Part shown: positions 37,346 through 45,812 of the stretch, in pieces | Layout: the number at the start of each line of letters is the position of its first letter | How positions within the stretch are numbered: position 1 is the first letter of the stretch | Assembly: GCF_900090195.1 (NCBI RefSeq) | Contig: NZ_LT607803.1 | Span: 558,001-622,000 of the forward strand | Origin: Variovorax sp. HW608 | GTDB lineage: Bacteria; Pseudomonadota; Gammaproteobacteria; Burkholderiales; Burkholderiaceae_C | Length of the DNA: 64,000 nucleotides | Direction of reading: 5' to 3' | The notes under the pieces: model-generated | Databases searched by the model: none | What the model saw: the letters and a program-made list of their open reading frames with translations, nothing else | Told to the model about the DNA's origin: nothing | Program-made: the position numbers and the translations under genes

Positions 37346-37351
37346 CGGCAC

Positions 37352-37543
37352 ACGCATGCAACCCATGCGCTCGCGCGAGGGGTCGAGCTGACCACGGTGC
37401 GAGACAACCTGCGACACGCTTCGGTCGCGACGACGTCGGTCTACCTGCACACCGACGAGGTGAAGAGGGCCAGGCAGATCGGGGATGCCTTTCCAGCGCC
37501 ACTCCAAGCGATCTTCCCAAATCGCGCAACCGACACCTTCTGA
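37352..37543 (+). pseudogene. Large tyrosine recombinase, 3' part
   Basis: Sixty-three residues beginning THATHALARGVELTTVRDNL, then HASVATTSVYLHTDE with catalytic His and Tyr, ending NRATDTF. It continues directly from MRH at 33909, which fixes the RIT insertion site. Confidence 0.9.
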
Positions 37544-37545
37544 CA

Positions 37546-37680
37546 AGCGATCTCACCTTCAGTGCTGCGGTACTGCGCAAGGTATCCAAGGTAAAGGTGG
37601 CGCATGAAGGCACGCGCTGGCTACGTTTCCCGTCGGCCGTGATGCGCGACATGAACTCTATGGTCAACGGGGCAAGTTAG
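37546..37680 (+). pseudogene. Unidentified C-terminal gene remnant
   Basis: A 44-codon frame without a start reads DLTFSAAVLRKVSKVKVAHE and GTRWLRFPSAVMRDMNSMVN. It has a protein-like composition and a regular stop but no N-terminus. It overlaps the end of the minus-strand HExxH gene by 4 bases. I cannot assign a family. Confidence 0.3.
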
Positions 37681-38690
37681 CCGGGCATCGTCTCAGCGGT
37701 GAATGGGATGTTGACCTGCAACCTGCCGTCGGGCGTCTGCGAAAAATGAAGGCCCCCGGCGGCAAGCACGTCTTCCAGAAGATCTCCGATGAGATCGAAC
37801 GACCTCATGTCATTCCACCTTCCATAGCCCTCCGCGATGGCCCGGCATCGGGTATGCAAGAGCTCGAAGTACGGGGCAAACCAATGTTCGCGCAGCGCGG
37901 CAGCAGTCTCCGGGCGGTCTCCTGGATCGACGCCATGCCCGTCGAGATTCCCCAAATGGTAGGCCGCGAACTTGAGCAAATTGCCGTACTCGGAATAGAC
38001 CTCCGCAAGCACCTGATCAAGTTTGTGGTGGATTCGATATGCCTTGATCCGATCATTGGCGACATTCCGAGCCTGGGCCAGATGCCCTAGGAAGGTCCTC
38101 TCGTATCCATCCGTGGGGTCCTCGCCAAACTCGGCGCTCAGACGTGTGGCGGCATACTCGTCCCAGCACGCGAGGATGCAGTCCCATCGATAGTGGGTGC
38201 GACTGTCGGCATGGCTCTGGCGTAAGAGGACACCTGGAAATGCGGCATCGAACTTGCGCGTGATTTCAGCGTGCGCACATTCATGAGCAATCAGGTGCAG
38301 CGCAAAGCGGTAGTTCTCGTGCTTCGCGTCTTCAATGCCAGCGACGAAGGCCGCATTGAACACGATGTGGCTCTTTAGGGCACCCGCTCGCAGAACCGAC
38401 GGCGTCATCGCGACCCCTACGGCCAGGCCGTCGCTCGACGTCAATTGATGTTTGGATTGATAGCCACGATCGAGATCAAGGAGAGCCTGAGGATAGTCGT
38501 AGGCCACCGTGACACCGTCAAGCCCACTGAGATCAAAGTTGCAGCTCAAAAGGCGCACAGACTCGCCGACTGCTCCAGCAAGACTGCGAGCTTGCTCCTC
38601 GCTTGCGAACGCACGCGCGCTCACCATAAACGAGGCGGGCGCCGTCGGGGTGCCGATATCCAGATCCGTGGTTGAGTTGGCTTCAGTCAT
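37677..38690 (-). CDS. HExxH-motif protein, last gene of the E2-E1-JAB operon
   Basis: 337 residues from ATG 38690; an in-frame earlier start at 38798 would overlap the previous gene. The motif AHECAHAE (HExxH) with downstream acidic residues suggests a zincin-type metalloprotease fold. No signal peptide, so probably cytoplasmic. The C-terminus ends AETMPG, a terminal Gly, which is notable beside an E1/E2 enzyme. It closes the operon begun at 44223. It could be an effector protease or the conjugation target; both are inference. Confidence 0.65.
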   Translation of the reverse strand: MTEANSTTDLDIGTPTAPASFMVSARAFASEEQARSLAGAVGESVRLLSCNFDLSGLDGVTVAYDYPQALLDLDRGYQSKHQLTSSDGLAVGVAMTPSVLRAGALKSHIVFNAAFVAGIEDAKHENYRFALHLIAHECAHAEITRKFDAAFPGVLLRQSHADSRTHYRWDCILACWDEYAATRLSAEFGEDPTDGYERTFLGHLAQARNVANDRIKAYRIHHKLDQVLAEVYSEYGNLLKFAAYHLGNLDGHGVDPGDRPETAAALREHWFAPYFELLHTRCRAIAEGYGRWNDMRSFDLIGDLLEDVLAAGGLHFSQTPDGRLQVNIPFTAETMPG

Positions 38691-38745
38691 AACGGAATCG
38701 ACGCGCGAATGGGGTCTATGAAAGTCAACTCGATATCGGTCGAGG

Positions 38746-39711
38746 CTACTTGAGTCCCTTGAATCCAGGCTTGTAGATGTTACGCAGAGTGTCGCCATTC
38801 ATCGACAACAACTTGCGCTTCTTCGCCTCATATTCATAGGCGGAAGAAATCTGCGTCGAATTCGACTTCAGATTCACCACTCTGTACTTTCCAGTGTGCG
38901 GCGGAACAGACTCGATGATCACGTCGCCGTGCTTGGTCGTGAAGATCCTAATACCCCGCTCGAAGAGCATGTCCTTGATCTCCTGCCGAGGGTGATCAAA
39001 ATGGTTGTCATAGTTGCTCGTGCAGATCGCGACACGGGGTTCGACTTCTTTCAGGAAGCGCCGAGTGGTGAACCCGTTGTCAGCCCCGTGGTGGGCAAGA
39101 ATGAGAACGTCGGTCTCTCGATTGAAGATGGTGCAGCGCCGAAGCATCGCTGCAATGGCCGGATCTTCAACATCCCCCAGGCTTGCAACATTAAAGCTGC
39201 CCTCGCGAAACAGCTTTACGGTGGAGTTGTCGTTCGAGGATTCGCGCAGTTCCTTGGGGTGGTAGACGATGTTGCGATAGCCCAGCTTTTTCCCGCTTTC
39301 CAAAGATTGAAGGTACGGCGGGTCCATGCACTGCGCGATCACCTTGACGCCGGTGTTGCGGCGAATTGCTTGGTAGGACCTGATCGCCTGCAGGCAGCTC
39401 CGCGCGGAATCGGTATGCGGCGGATATCCCGGATACTCGATGCGGCTCGGTCTCAGCGCCTCCAGGATCCACTTCAGACCGGAACTGCTGCAGTGATCAT
39501 TGTCCCAACTCGTGATGTGAAGCGTGTCAACGCTCTCCTTTCCGCAGATCTCCATCTCGCGACGCACTTGCGTGATATTGATGTCTGTTGCCATGCCCTC
39601 GACGAGGGTGAAGTGCTGGTTGGCAAAGTATGAATAAGACGCGCCGGCCTGACCGAGTTGGTAGGCGCGAAAGCGTGTGCGAACCGATTTCAGGGCGTCC
39701 ATCATTTCCAT
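38746..39711 (-). CDS. Metallo-beta-lactamase-fold protein (ComEC/Rec2-like), operon gene 4
   Basis: 321 residues. The usual HxHxDH box reads SWDNDH, so the first His is replaced by Ser. LAHHGADNG keeps the next metal-binding His, and the C-terminal region RIFTTKHGDVII fits the ComEC-like hydrolase branch. ATG 39711 or 39705 could start it; both overlap the patatin stop, so translation is coupled. It is a paralogue of the operon's first gene product. Substrate unknown, probably a phosphodiester. Confidence 0.75.
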   Translation of the reverse strand: MEMMDALKSVRTRFRAYQLGQAGASYSYFANQHFTLVEGMATDINITQVRREMEICGKESVDTLHITSWDNDHCSSSGLKWILEALRPSRIEYPGYPPHTDSARSCLQAIRSYQAIRRNTGVKVIAQCMDPPYLQSLESGKKLGYRNIVYHPKELRESSNDNSTVKLFREGSFNVASLGDVEDPAIAAMLRRCTIFNRETDVLILAHHGADNGFTTRRFLKEVEPRVAICTSNYDNHFDHPRQEIKDMLFERGIRIFTTKHGDVIIESVPPHTGKYRVVNLKSNSTQISSAYEYEAKKRKLLSMNGDTLRNIYKPGFKGLK

Positions 39712-40814
39712 CCCTTTCCCGAGTTGCTGACGCCGGCGTCGAAGAGCCCATACTCTCGCTCGACGCGAAGCGACACGTTGTAGCCGTGATTGAAGATTCG
39801 ATCGAACTCGGAGTGCTGAAGACGGCGCAATGTCGTGGGAAAGCGCGCGACGTACGGCGCCGAATCCTCGCCTCGGCTGTCCCGCACGGGCGTATCGATA
39901 TAGATGTAAGCGCCACCTGAGGGCGTTGTCCGAAGGTAGCCGGCAAATCCTCGCACTCGTAGCGCGCGCGCCTGATCTGACATGATGTCAGCGACCCGCT
40001 TGAGTCGGAAAACACTGAGCTGTGCGTGATCGAATCCCTTCGCGAGCGGCGCACCAGCGTCCGAAGCGATCAGATAGTGGCCTTCGAGCTTCGGCCGCTG
40101 GCGCCCAGCATCAAAGAAGGGCTCCAGGCCGAGGTTGTCGTACACGCCACCATCGTAGAGGTGGAGGCTCTCGTATTCGATCTTCACAGGCTGCTCGCTT
40201 CCCACGGGCGCGTCCCAAGGACGTTTGCGCCATTCGAAGCGCTTCGCGTCAAGGCGCAACGGGCCAAACCCACCGGGGAACGCAGCGGAGACGGCGAGCG
40301 CGCTTGCCAGGGGAAACCGGCTAGCGCCTGCGTAGCCCAAGTTGTAGTCACCGATGTCACTGCGCTTGAATCGGAACCGCTTGCCGTTCTCCGCAGTGGT
40401 CCCGTTGATCGACCACTCGGGCGACTCCGGAAGCGCCGAGAGGGCCCTATGGATTCCCCACTCGTTCTTCAAGCACAGGGCGAGCAGGTTCGATCGCGAG
40501 AGCACGTACCGGACGTTCAATGGGTTTCGTAGTTGTCGAAGGGCACCCCACTGAAGACTGGTCGCGCAGAGCTTTTCTCGCAGCGCTGGCAGCGTCCGCT
40601 GCAGGAACTGCTCGGATCCGGGCCAGGCCATCTCCGTTTCTTGCAGCATCAAACCGACGAGGAGGCTACCGCCCGAAACGGTTGAGACCTTCGTCACATG
40701 CTCGAGCAGCCCCCGCTCTGCCAAGCGTCGCAGGACACCGAGATGAAACACCATTGCTCGGACGCCCCCCCCGGATAGCGCCAGCGCGATGGGCATGGAC
40801 GATGCTTCGCTCAT
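39702..40814 (-). CDS. Patatin-like phospholipase, operon gene 3
   Basis: 370 residues with the patatin hallmarks: oxyanion loop LSGGGVRAMVFHLG (about 13-26), nucleophile Ser in TVSGGSLL (about 45-52), and the catalytic Asp in LYDGGVYDN (about 227-235). It hydrolyses acyl lipids; patatin proteins such as CapV act as membrane-degrading effectors in CBASS. The start overlaps the stop of the E2-E1-JAB gene, so it is tightly coupled to it. An effector role here is inferred from that linkage. Confidence 0.88.
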   Translation of the reverse strand: MSEASSMPIALALSGGGVRAMVFHLGVLRRLAERGLLEHVTKVSTVSGGSLLVGLMLQETEMAWPGSEQFLQRTLPALREKLCATSLQWGALRQLRNPLNVRYVLSRSNLLALCLKNEWGIHRALSALPESPEWSINGTTAENGKRFRFKRSDIGDYNLGYAGASRFPLASALAVSAAFPGGFGPLRLDAKRFEWRKRPWDAPVGSEQPVKIEYESLHLYDGGVYDNLGLEPFFDAGRQRPKLEGHYLIASDAGAPLAKGFDHAQLSVFRLKRVADIMSDQARALRVRGFAGYLRTTPSGGAYIYIDTPVRDSRGEDSAPYVARFPTTLRRLQHSEFDRIFNHGYNVSLRVEREYGLFDAGVSNSGKGWK

Positions 40815-43075
40815 CTGTGCACCTCACCTTGCAGGAGCTGGAGGTCATCACCGTCGCCAACAATGAGTTGTAGTACCGGCAGCCCGTCTTCATCCATCCG
40901 CAAGGCCAGTTCGGCCAGTTGGATCAGGTCGGCCCTGCTCGGCGATGCTGGGTGTCCGCGGGGGTGGCTATGCCACTCGCCGATGTAGCCCACGATGCCA
41001 GCGGTTCGACGGCTGGCTTCCTCGACTAATGCGGACAGTCCGGCAACTCCGCGCTCGAAGGACATTGTTGTGCCTTCACTGTCTGGCGGAGCAGCCAGGG
41101 CGTCCACAACGACGATCGCGTTGACGTTGAAGTCGATATAGCCCAGCAGTACGCCGCCAGTCTCGGCAGGGAGGGCCTCTTCGCGAGCGGCCTGCAGCAG
41201 CTTGATCAAGCCCTCGTCCAAGAATATCGGCATGTCGCCGAGCTCAAACTTTCGTTCTGCAATCGGCTCAACATCATGGACGGTGACGGCGCCTGACTCT
41301 GCGTCGCGCTGCCACACCCGAATCCCGGCGGCCGACTTGCGCGAGGAGACCATCGTCTGTTCGGCAAGCGTCGCAGCGTGCGCAGAAATGCGTGAATACG
41401 GCAGCGCCACGGAGATGTCGCGGCAGCTGGCACCGCTCCAGAATGTCGCCAGGTTGCCGTCGAGATGATGCTCGCCCCACGGCTGGCGGATTGCCGCTCG
41501 GTAATACTGCGCCTCGAGCGTGCGAAGCCGCACCGTCCTCTGCGCGTCTTCAGCCATTAGGACTGCGCCATTCCCGCTCGGGGTCAAGAAAACTGAGATG
41601 TGGCGGCCGACTCCCTCAAGGTTGCTCGAGAGGCGCGGGTAGTCGAGGGCCGATGAAGCATCGACGACCAGCTCTGCCGCTTCCAAGGCTTGGGTCACTG
41701 CTTCATCGGTCTTGTTCGTCGCGTCGGCGCCAATCGGTTTGACGGCCAGAGCTCCGTCGCTGAAGGCGCCGGTAAGCTCGGCCACAACATCCACTTTGAG
41801 CTGCCCGATATGCTGGGCGAAAGCGACATGCCGCACGAGGTTGTGTGGCTTGATGTGGTCCTTGTCGATCGCCGTCCAACGGCCCCAGCCAGAACGCCCC
41901 CATAGGTTCAACAGACTGCTTCCGAGTGAGCCGGCGCCGACCAAGACTGCGGTGGGCCCCTCATCGTCGACGCTCGACTGCCTTCGCGAAGCCGCGGCGT
42001 CATTGGTGCGCAGAACTTCCATCGGGAAGAGCGCTTTGGATCTCCACGAATCGCTTGGTTTCACCCCGAGCGCTGCCGAGGCTTCATCACGAAAGTAGCG
42101 CTTCTCGTGAACCATGAGCGCTCCAGTCGCAACGCCAAGCTCGCGAACGTCGCCGTCGATGACGAAGGCCTTTTGAGAAACTTGAGTGGGTTCCGAAGTC
42201 GCGTCGCGCGCTATCGGAACGTTCAACGCTACGACCAGAAGGGATTCAGCCTTCTCCACCGGAATCCCGCCGGCGCCAACCCCAGCCGCGAGCGCCTCTT
42301 TCAGGGGAGCGAGCAGATCGATGCCACGGCCGGTCAGAGCATCAGCGAGCTCACCGAAAGTGGTCGGATCGCGCTCGATGAAACCCTGGACGATCGCTGG
42401 CAATTCGATTTCGATGTGGGTCACCGTGCCTCGGGGAGAGTTGTCCTGCCTCGGGATGAAGTGGAGGAAGCAGGTCGCACCATCAGAGCGCTGTGGCCCT
42501 CGTTGGACGATGGGCCGCAGGTTGGGGTCGGCTCGAAGCTGACCGATGTTCCACGGCAGCACGAGTTCGTACTTCGAGACGAAAAAGAGCTGCTCGACCG
42601 GCTGATCGGCCGCATGCAACTCGCCCTTGGCGCTCTGTTCGAGCCACCATTGGATTCGGCGCAGGAATCGCTGCGGGGTCCATGTCCGCAGCACCGACTT
42701 CACGGGCTCGAAGTACAAGCAGAGGCTTGCCGGCCCTTCGCGCGACCCGTGATTCTGATGCATGAGCACTGGGAAGCCCTTGCGCATCGCCGCTATCTCG
42801 ACGAGCTTCTCGTCGTCCGCAGGAACGCACAACGCAATTCGCTCGCGAAACTCGATGCCAACGGCGTTCTTGGAAGGCACCCCATCACATTCGACATCAA
42901 CGATGAGGATTTCCATCCTCGGGTCAACGTCGGGCTTGGTCTTGAGGACCTGGACCAGCGAGTAGTCTCGATCAACCTTGATTGCAGCCAGCAGCGCGCG
43001 GGCCCGATGGATGAAGAGGCCATCGTCGCCAGTGACCTCAACGACGTTGCAGAGGTTGTGGAAATCGTTAGCCAC
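40811..43075 (-). CDS. E2-E1-JAB triple-domain ubiquitin-like conjugation/deconjugation protein, operon gene 2
   Basis: 754 residues from GTG 43075 (TAGTG coupling with the preceding stop, AGG upstream). Domains: E2/UBC-like region about 1-170 with candidate catalytic Cys119 in PASLCLYF; linker; ThiF/E1 adenylation domain about 370-600 with VGAGSLGSS (379-387), DKDHIKPHNLVRH and a candidate E1 Cys551 (GASCRD); JAB/MPN+ isopeptidase about 615-754 with ETGG (Glu637), WHSHP (His702, His704), Ser713 and Asp716. All key residues are present. CBASS Cap2 (E1-E2) and Cap3 (JAB) are separate proteins with the same activities. Predicted to attach and remove a protein's C-terminus on targets. Confidence 0.88.
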   Translation of the reverse strand: MANDFHNLCNVVEVTGDDGLFIHRARALLAAIKVDRDYSLVQVLKTKPDVDPRMEILIVDVECDGVPSKNAVGIEFRERIALCVPADDEKLVEIAAMRKGFPVLMHQNHGSREGPASLCLYFEPVKSVLRTWTPQRFLRRIQWWLEQSAKGELHAADQPVEQLFFVSKYELVLPWNIGQLRADPNLRPIVQRGPQRSDGATCFLHFIPRQDNSPRGTVTHIEIELPAIVQGFIERDPTTFGELADALTGRGIDLLAPLKEALAAGVGAGGIPVEKAESLLVVALNVPIARDATSEPTQVSQKAFVIDGDVRELGVATGALMVHEKRYFRDEASAALGVKPSDSWRSKALFPMEVLRTNDAAASRRQSSVDDEGPTAVLVGAGSLGSSLLNLWGRSGWGRWTAIDKDHIKPHNLVRHVAFAQHIGQLKVDVVAELTGAFSDGALAVKPIGADATNKTDEAVTQALEAAELVVDASSALDYPRLSSNLEGVGRHISVFLTPSGNGAVLMAEDAQRTVRLRTLEAQYYRAAIRQPWGEHHLDGNLATFWSGASCRDISVALPYSRISAHAATLAEQTMVSSRKSAAGIRVWQRDAESGAVTVHDVEPIAERKFELGDMPIFLDEGLIKLLQAAREEALPAETGGVLLGYIDFNVNAIVVVDALAAPPDSEGTTMSFERGVAGLSALVEEASRRTAGIVGYIGEWHSHPRGHPASPSRADLIQLAELALRMDEDGLPVLQLIVGDGDDLQLLQGEVHR

Positions 43076-44223
43076 TAGCCTGCACGAGAAGGTCGGCTTG
43101 TCACAATGGCCGCAGCACCGAAGCTCGTGGAGCGCTTCCACGAAAGCCCGCTCCCTCGGATCTCGAAGGCCAGGGGTTCGGGTTTCGACGCATTCGGTTC
43201 TTCCATCGTCACGAGGACCTTTCTAGCGCCGACCTCATCCTTGTAGCGCTCGTAGCACTTGCGGGCCTGGATGTGCGGCGGTTGAATCTGCTCGTACGAC
43301 TCCTTGACGTCGGTCACGGGGTTGCTGCAGCTCACGATGTATCCGTCTTTCTTGCCCATCAGCAAGAGGTCCTTCACCAACGGCTTCGGTGTCGTCTCCT
43401 TGTCTCCCTTCTCATCGCTCAGCGCGAGATAGCTGCAGTGGTGGGGGATGTTGAAGATGTCCCAAGCCAGCCGGTCGTCGTTCTTGTGCGCGCGGGTCGT
43501 GCGGACGATGTCCTCAAGATCCTCCCATGTCGCATCACCCACCTCGAGATAGTCGAAATCTGAACCGTCAGCGCGCAGGCGTACGTTGAAGACGAGGGCC
43601 GCCCGATTGCGGATCACATCTCCTTCATCACAGTGCTCGATAAACGGCGAGTGGCAGAAGAACTCCGCGCCATCAACCGCGAGCGTGAAACCCGGAACCA
43701 GTGTCCCTGCATCGATGAACAAGTGGTCTCGCGCATCCGCAGATTCGCCTCGTTCCTTGAGCTTTGGGATCAGCCAATCCATCAGCAACTGCGGCTGTGA
43801 AAACACCAGGATGTCATGGCCCTCAAGCAGTCGATGCCTTGCCTCCTGCCGCCAGAGCACGAACTCGTCGCTCTGCTGGTCATTGGATGCTTCTTCGAGC
43901 AGCATGGCCGCAGGAACCCAGAGCTCCCGAATCTTGATTCGGCCATCTCCTTGGTACTTGGCCGCGTGCTGTAACTCGAAAAATTCAGTGCTTCCCTGGA
44001 TGTGGTCCATGTCCGCGTGGGTGAATGCCACAACGTCAAAGTCATCCCTGTCGGCGTCCTTGAGCTCGGACTTGAGGCGCTTTTTGAGATCGATCTCGGG
44101 TGTGTCTTCCTTCTCGGACTTCTGCCGATGGCAAAAGTCGAAGAGGATTCGGCGGCCGTTATTCAGAACGACCTGCGACGTGTCGCCATTGCCGACGGGA
44201 TAGAAAAGAACTTTGTGAAGCAT
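43075..44223 (-). CDS. Metallo-beta-lactamase-fold hydrolase, operon gene 1
   Basis: 382 residues from ATG 44223. A TTG further upstream is in frame but less likely. Metal box THADMDH (HxDxDH type, as in ComEC-like hydrolases), NIPHHCSYLAL and VSCSNPVTD are visible. C-terminus ends PSRAG with a terminal Gly. It begins the leftward operon; its stop overlaps the next start by one base. The role is unknown. MBL-fold proteins are repeatedly linked to prokaryotic E1/JAB genes. Confidence 0.78.
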   Translation of the reverse strand: MLHKVLFYPVGNGDTSQVVLNNGRRILFDFCHRQKSEKEDTPEIDLKKRLKSELKDADRDDFDVVAFTHADMDHIQGSTEFFELQHAAKYQGDGRIKIRELWVPAAMLLEEASNDQQSDEFVLWRQEARHRLLEGHDILVFSQPQLLMDWLIPKLKERGESADARDHLFIDAGTLVPGFTLAVDGAEFFCHSPFIEHCDEGDVIRNRAALVFNVRLRADGSDFDYLEVGDATWEDLEDIVRTTRAHKNDDRLAWDIFNIPHHCSYLALSDEKGDKETTPKPLVKDLLLMGKKDGYIVSCSNPVTDVKESYEQIQPPHIQARKCYERYKDEVGARKVLVTMEEPNASKPEPLAFEIRGSGLSWKRSTSFGAAAIVTSRPSRAG

Positions 44224-44502
44224 GGGCACGCGAACCTTTCGACTCAAGCACTACCTTGTCCACCGAAGCCGTGAACGGGCTGCCGCCGATTGCGTCCCTT
44301 TTCAGCACTCATCAGTGGCGAGTGCCAGTATACCTGAGTGTTTATCCAGTTCTGTATCTATGAACAGGTAATTGCGACCTCGCATCGGCATGCGGCACCA
44401 TTCGGCACCTGCCGTCGCTCGCGGAACCCCGTCGGCTTCCCTCTCAATCCAGGCCTCGACAAAGCCTTCACCTGCGCACCCAGAGCTCGCCGATGCGGCA
44501 GC

Positions 44503-44966
44503 TCAGCCCTCTTGCTCGGCGACGAACTTGGCTTTCGCCAGCTCCTGCGCAATGTCGTTCCACCTCGCCTCGCCGGCGAACATGACCATCCGCTCCACGG
44601 TGCGGGCCGGCGCCGCTCGGCGCAACGACTCAGGAACGTCCGCCGGACGCATCCTCCACGGCCGAAGGGCGTGGCCGGCCTCGGCCGCACACCGGCTCAG
44701 GAAGGCTGCGATCCGGAACCCGCCTCGTCGACGTCGCCCCAGTGAAGCACCGGCGTTGCGGCCGTGAACTCGGAGAGCAGCCGGAGATACATAGCTCGCC
44801 AGGCAGGGGAGGGCATTCCAGCGGTGTAGAGGCACAGAACGTCAGCGTCGCAGTGCTCCCGCGCCCAGACATGAAACGTGGTCTGGTCCTCGATCGTCAG
44901 CACCTGACTGGGCATGGATCCGACGCCCAGTACCGTGGATGGAGGCAGGGCGCAGTTGCCCTTGCG
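44503..44966 (-). pseudogene. Decayed Wadjet JetD C-terminal (Toprim-like) fragment
   Basis: The minus strand reads VLTIEDQTTFHVWAREHCDA, LYTAGMPSPAW and VLHWGDVDE, then needs a one-base frameshift near 44726 to continue GGFRIAAFLSRCAAEAGH and VERMVMFAGEARWND. This matches the JetD C-terminal domain, whose WGDIDxGG acidic motif is part of its nuclease site. An upstream in-frame stop near 44975 and the missing N-terminal half show it is a remnant. No jetA, jetB or jetC is present. Confidence 0.65.
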
Positions 44967-45191
44967 CAGCCATCGTCGTGCAGGCTAATATGGAGTCGCC
45001 TCTTTCCTTAAGACATGTTGAACACCTCGATTGCAAACACCAAACACTTCGGCACCGACGTGCCGATGGTCGTGCGCGAGGTCATGCCCATTTGCGGCAT
45101 GTTGTCATCGCGGATCGAGTCCGCGAACGCGCAATCCCTCTCTTCCCCGTCTTAAGGAGCTGATCGATTCGGCTCCATCCAGGAGCCCAGA
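44967..45191. other. Non-coding stretch before the accessory cluster
   Basis: No supported gene. A 46-codon frame at 45015-45155 (MLNTSIANTKHFGTDV) has no recognised family and no clear ribosome binding site. Confidence 0.4.
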
Positions 45192-45812
45192 ATGGTCAGC
45201 AGAATCTCAAGAATAAACACCGGCGGCGGATATGGCGTCGACGCCAACGTGCTCCGTGACGTCGGCGCTCTAGTTCCACTCAGGCCGGGCATCACGCCGA
45301 GCGCCCTGCACGCGCGCTTCCCCTACATGTTCCCGTTAGAAGGGCAGGAGCATCGCCGCGCCTACGCGTTCTATCGGGGCTGGATGCCGGCCCTGGCAAA
45401 GGCCTGCGAAGATATCGACAAGCTCCTTGGCACGGACAAGCGCGGCTTTCACTGGACGCGGCTGCGCGAGAAGTTCGGCTCACCAAGCTTTGGCGATCAG
45501 ATGGAAGGCAAGGCGCGAGTCGCCATCAACATCCATCGGCCGACGGAGGTGGTTCGACACGCATGCGAGCCGGTGGAGGGCCATGCGCCAGTGGCGCTGG
45601 CGATCAATGAACGGGTCCTACAGCTCGAAGTCGAATTGAGATCTTGCTGCATCGTCTGTGGCGCGCCGTCCGTGATCAACAACGACCGAGGGCCCTGGGC
45701 ATCGCTCTGCCCCACGCATCGCGCTGAAGACGATGGTCCGGACGGCTCGATGGGTTCGGTTTGGGAGTCTGCCCGAGCGGACGATAGAGGCGCGAATGAT
45801 CCTGTTCCTTGA
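45192..45812 (+). CDS. Hypothetical protein with C-terminal zinc-finger-like motif
   Basis: 206 residues, ATG behind AGGAG with 6-base spacing. The N-terminal part contains RAYAFYRGWMPALAKACEDI and WTRLREKFG. The C-terminal part holds CCIVCGAP and SLCPTH, a possible Cys3-His zinc site. No family recognised. It overlaps the downstream HAD gene by 17 bases, so the two are probably co-expressed. Confidence 0.6.
   Translation: MVSRISRINTGGGYGVDANVLRDVGALVPLRPGITPSALHARFPYMFPLEGQEHRRAYAFYRGWMPALAKACEDIDKLLGTDKRGFHWTRLREKFGSPSFGDQMEGKARVAINIHRPTEVVRHACEPVEGHAPVALAINERVLQLEVELRSCCIVCGAPSVINNDRGPWASLCPTHRAEDDGPDGSMGSVWESARADDRGANDPVP

Larger units (their letters stand above)
33910..37351 (-). mobile_element. 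RIT element 2 (three tyrosine recombinases) inside an integrase gene
   Basis: About 3442 bp, genes on the minus strand in order ritA-ritB-ritC with 4-base overlaps. Inverted repeats lie at 33909-33935 and 37292-37318 (core TACCCTTCCCGACTATGTC). Extra inverted GACTATGTC copies sit just inside each end (34006-34014, 37235-37243), and a palindrome lies beyond the right repeat (37324-37345). CAC occurs at both junctions, so the border is uncertain by 3 bases. No passenger gene. End sequences differ from RIT element 1. Confidence 0.9.

Noticed and set aside
42107-43078. 323-codon plus-strand frame opposite the E2-E1-JAB gene
   Set aside because: Antisense shadow; the minus-strand frame has E2, E1 and JAMM motifs in order.
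37677-44223. Calling the E2-E1-JAB/patatin operon a CBASS system
   Set aside because: No CD-NTase is encoded in or next to it; the only nucleotidyltransferase nearby (50056-50487) is a short MNT-type protein paired with HEPN and 6 kb away on the other strand.
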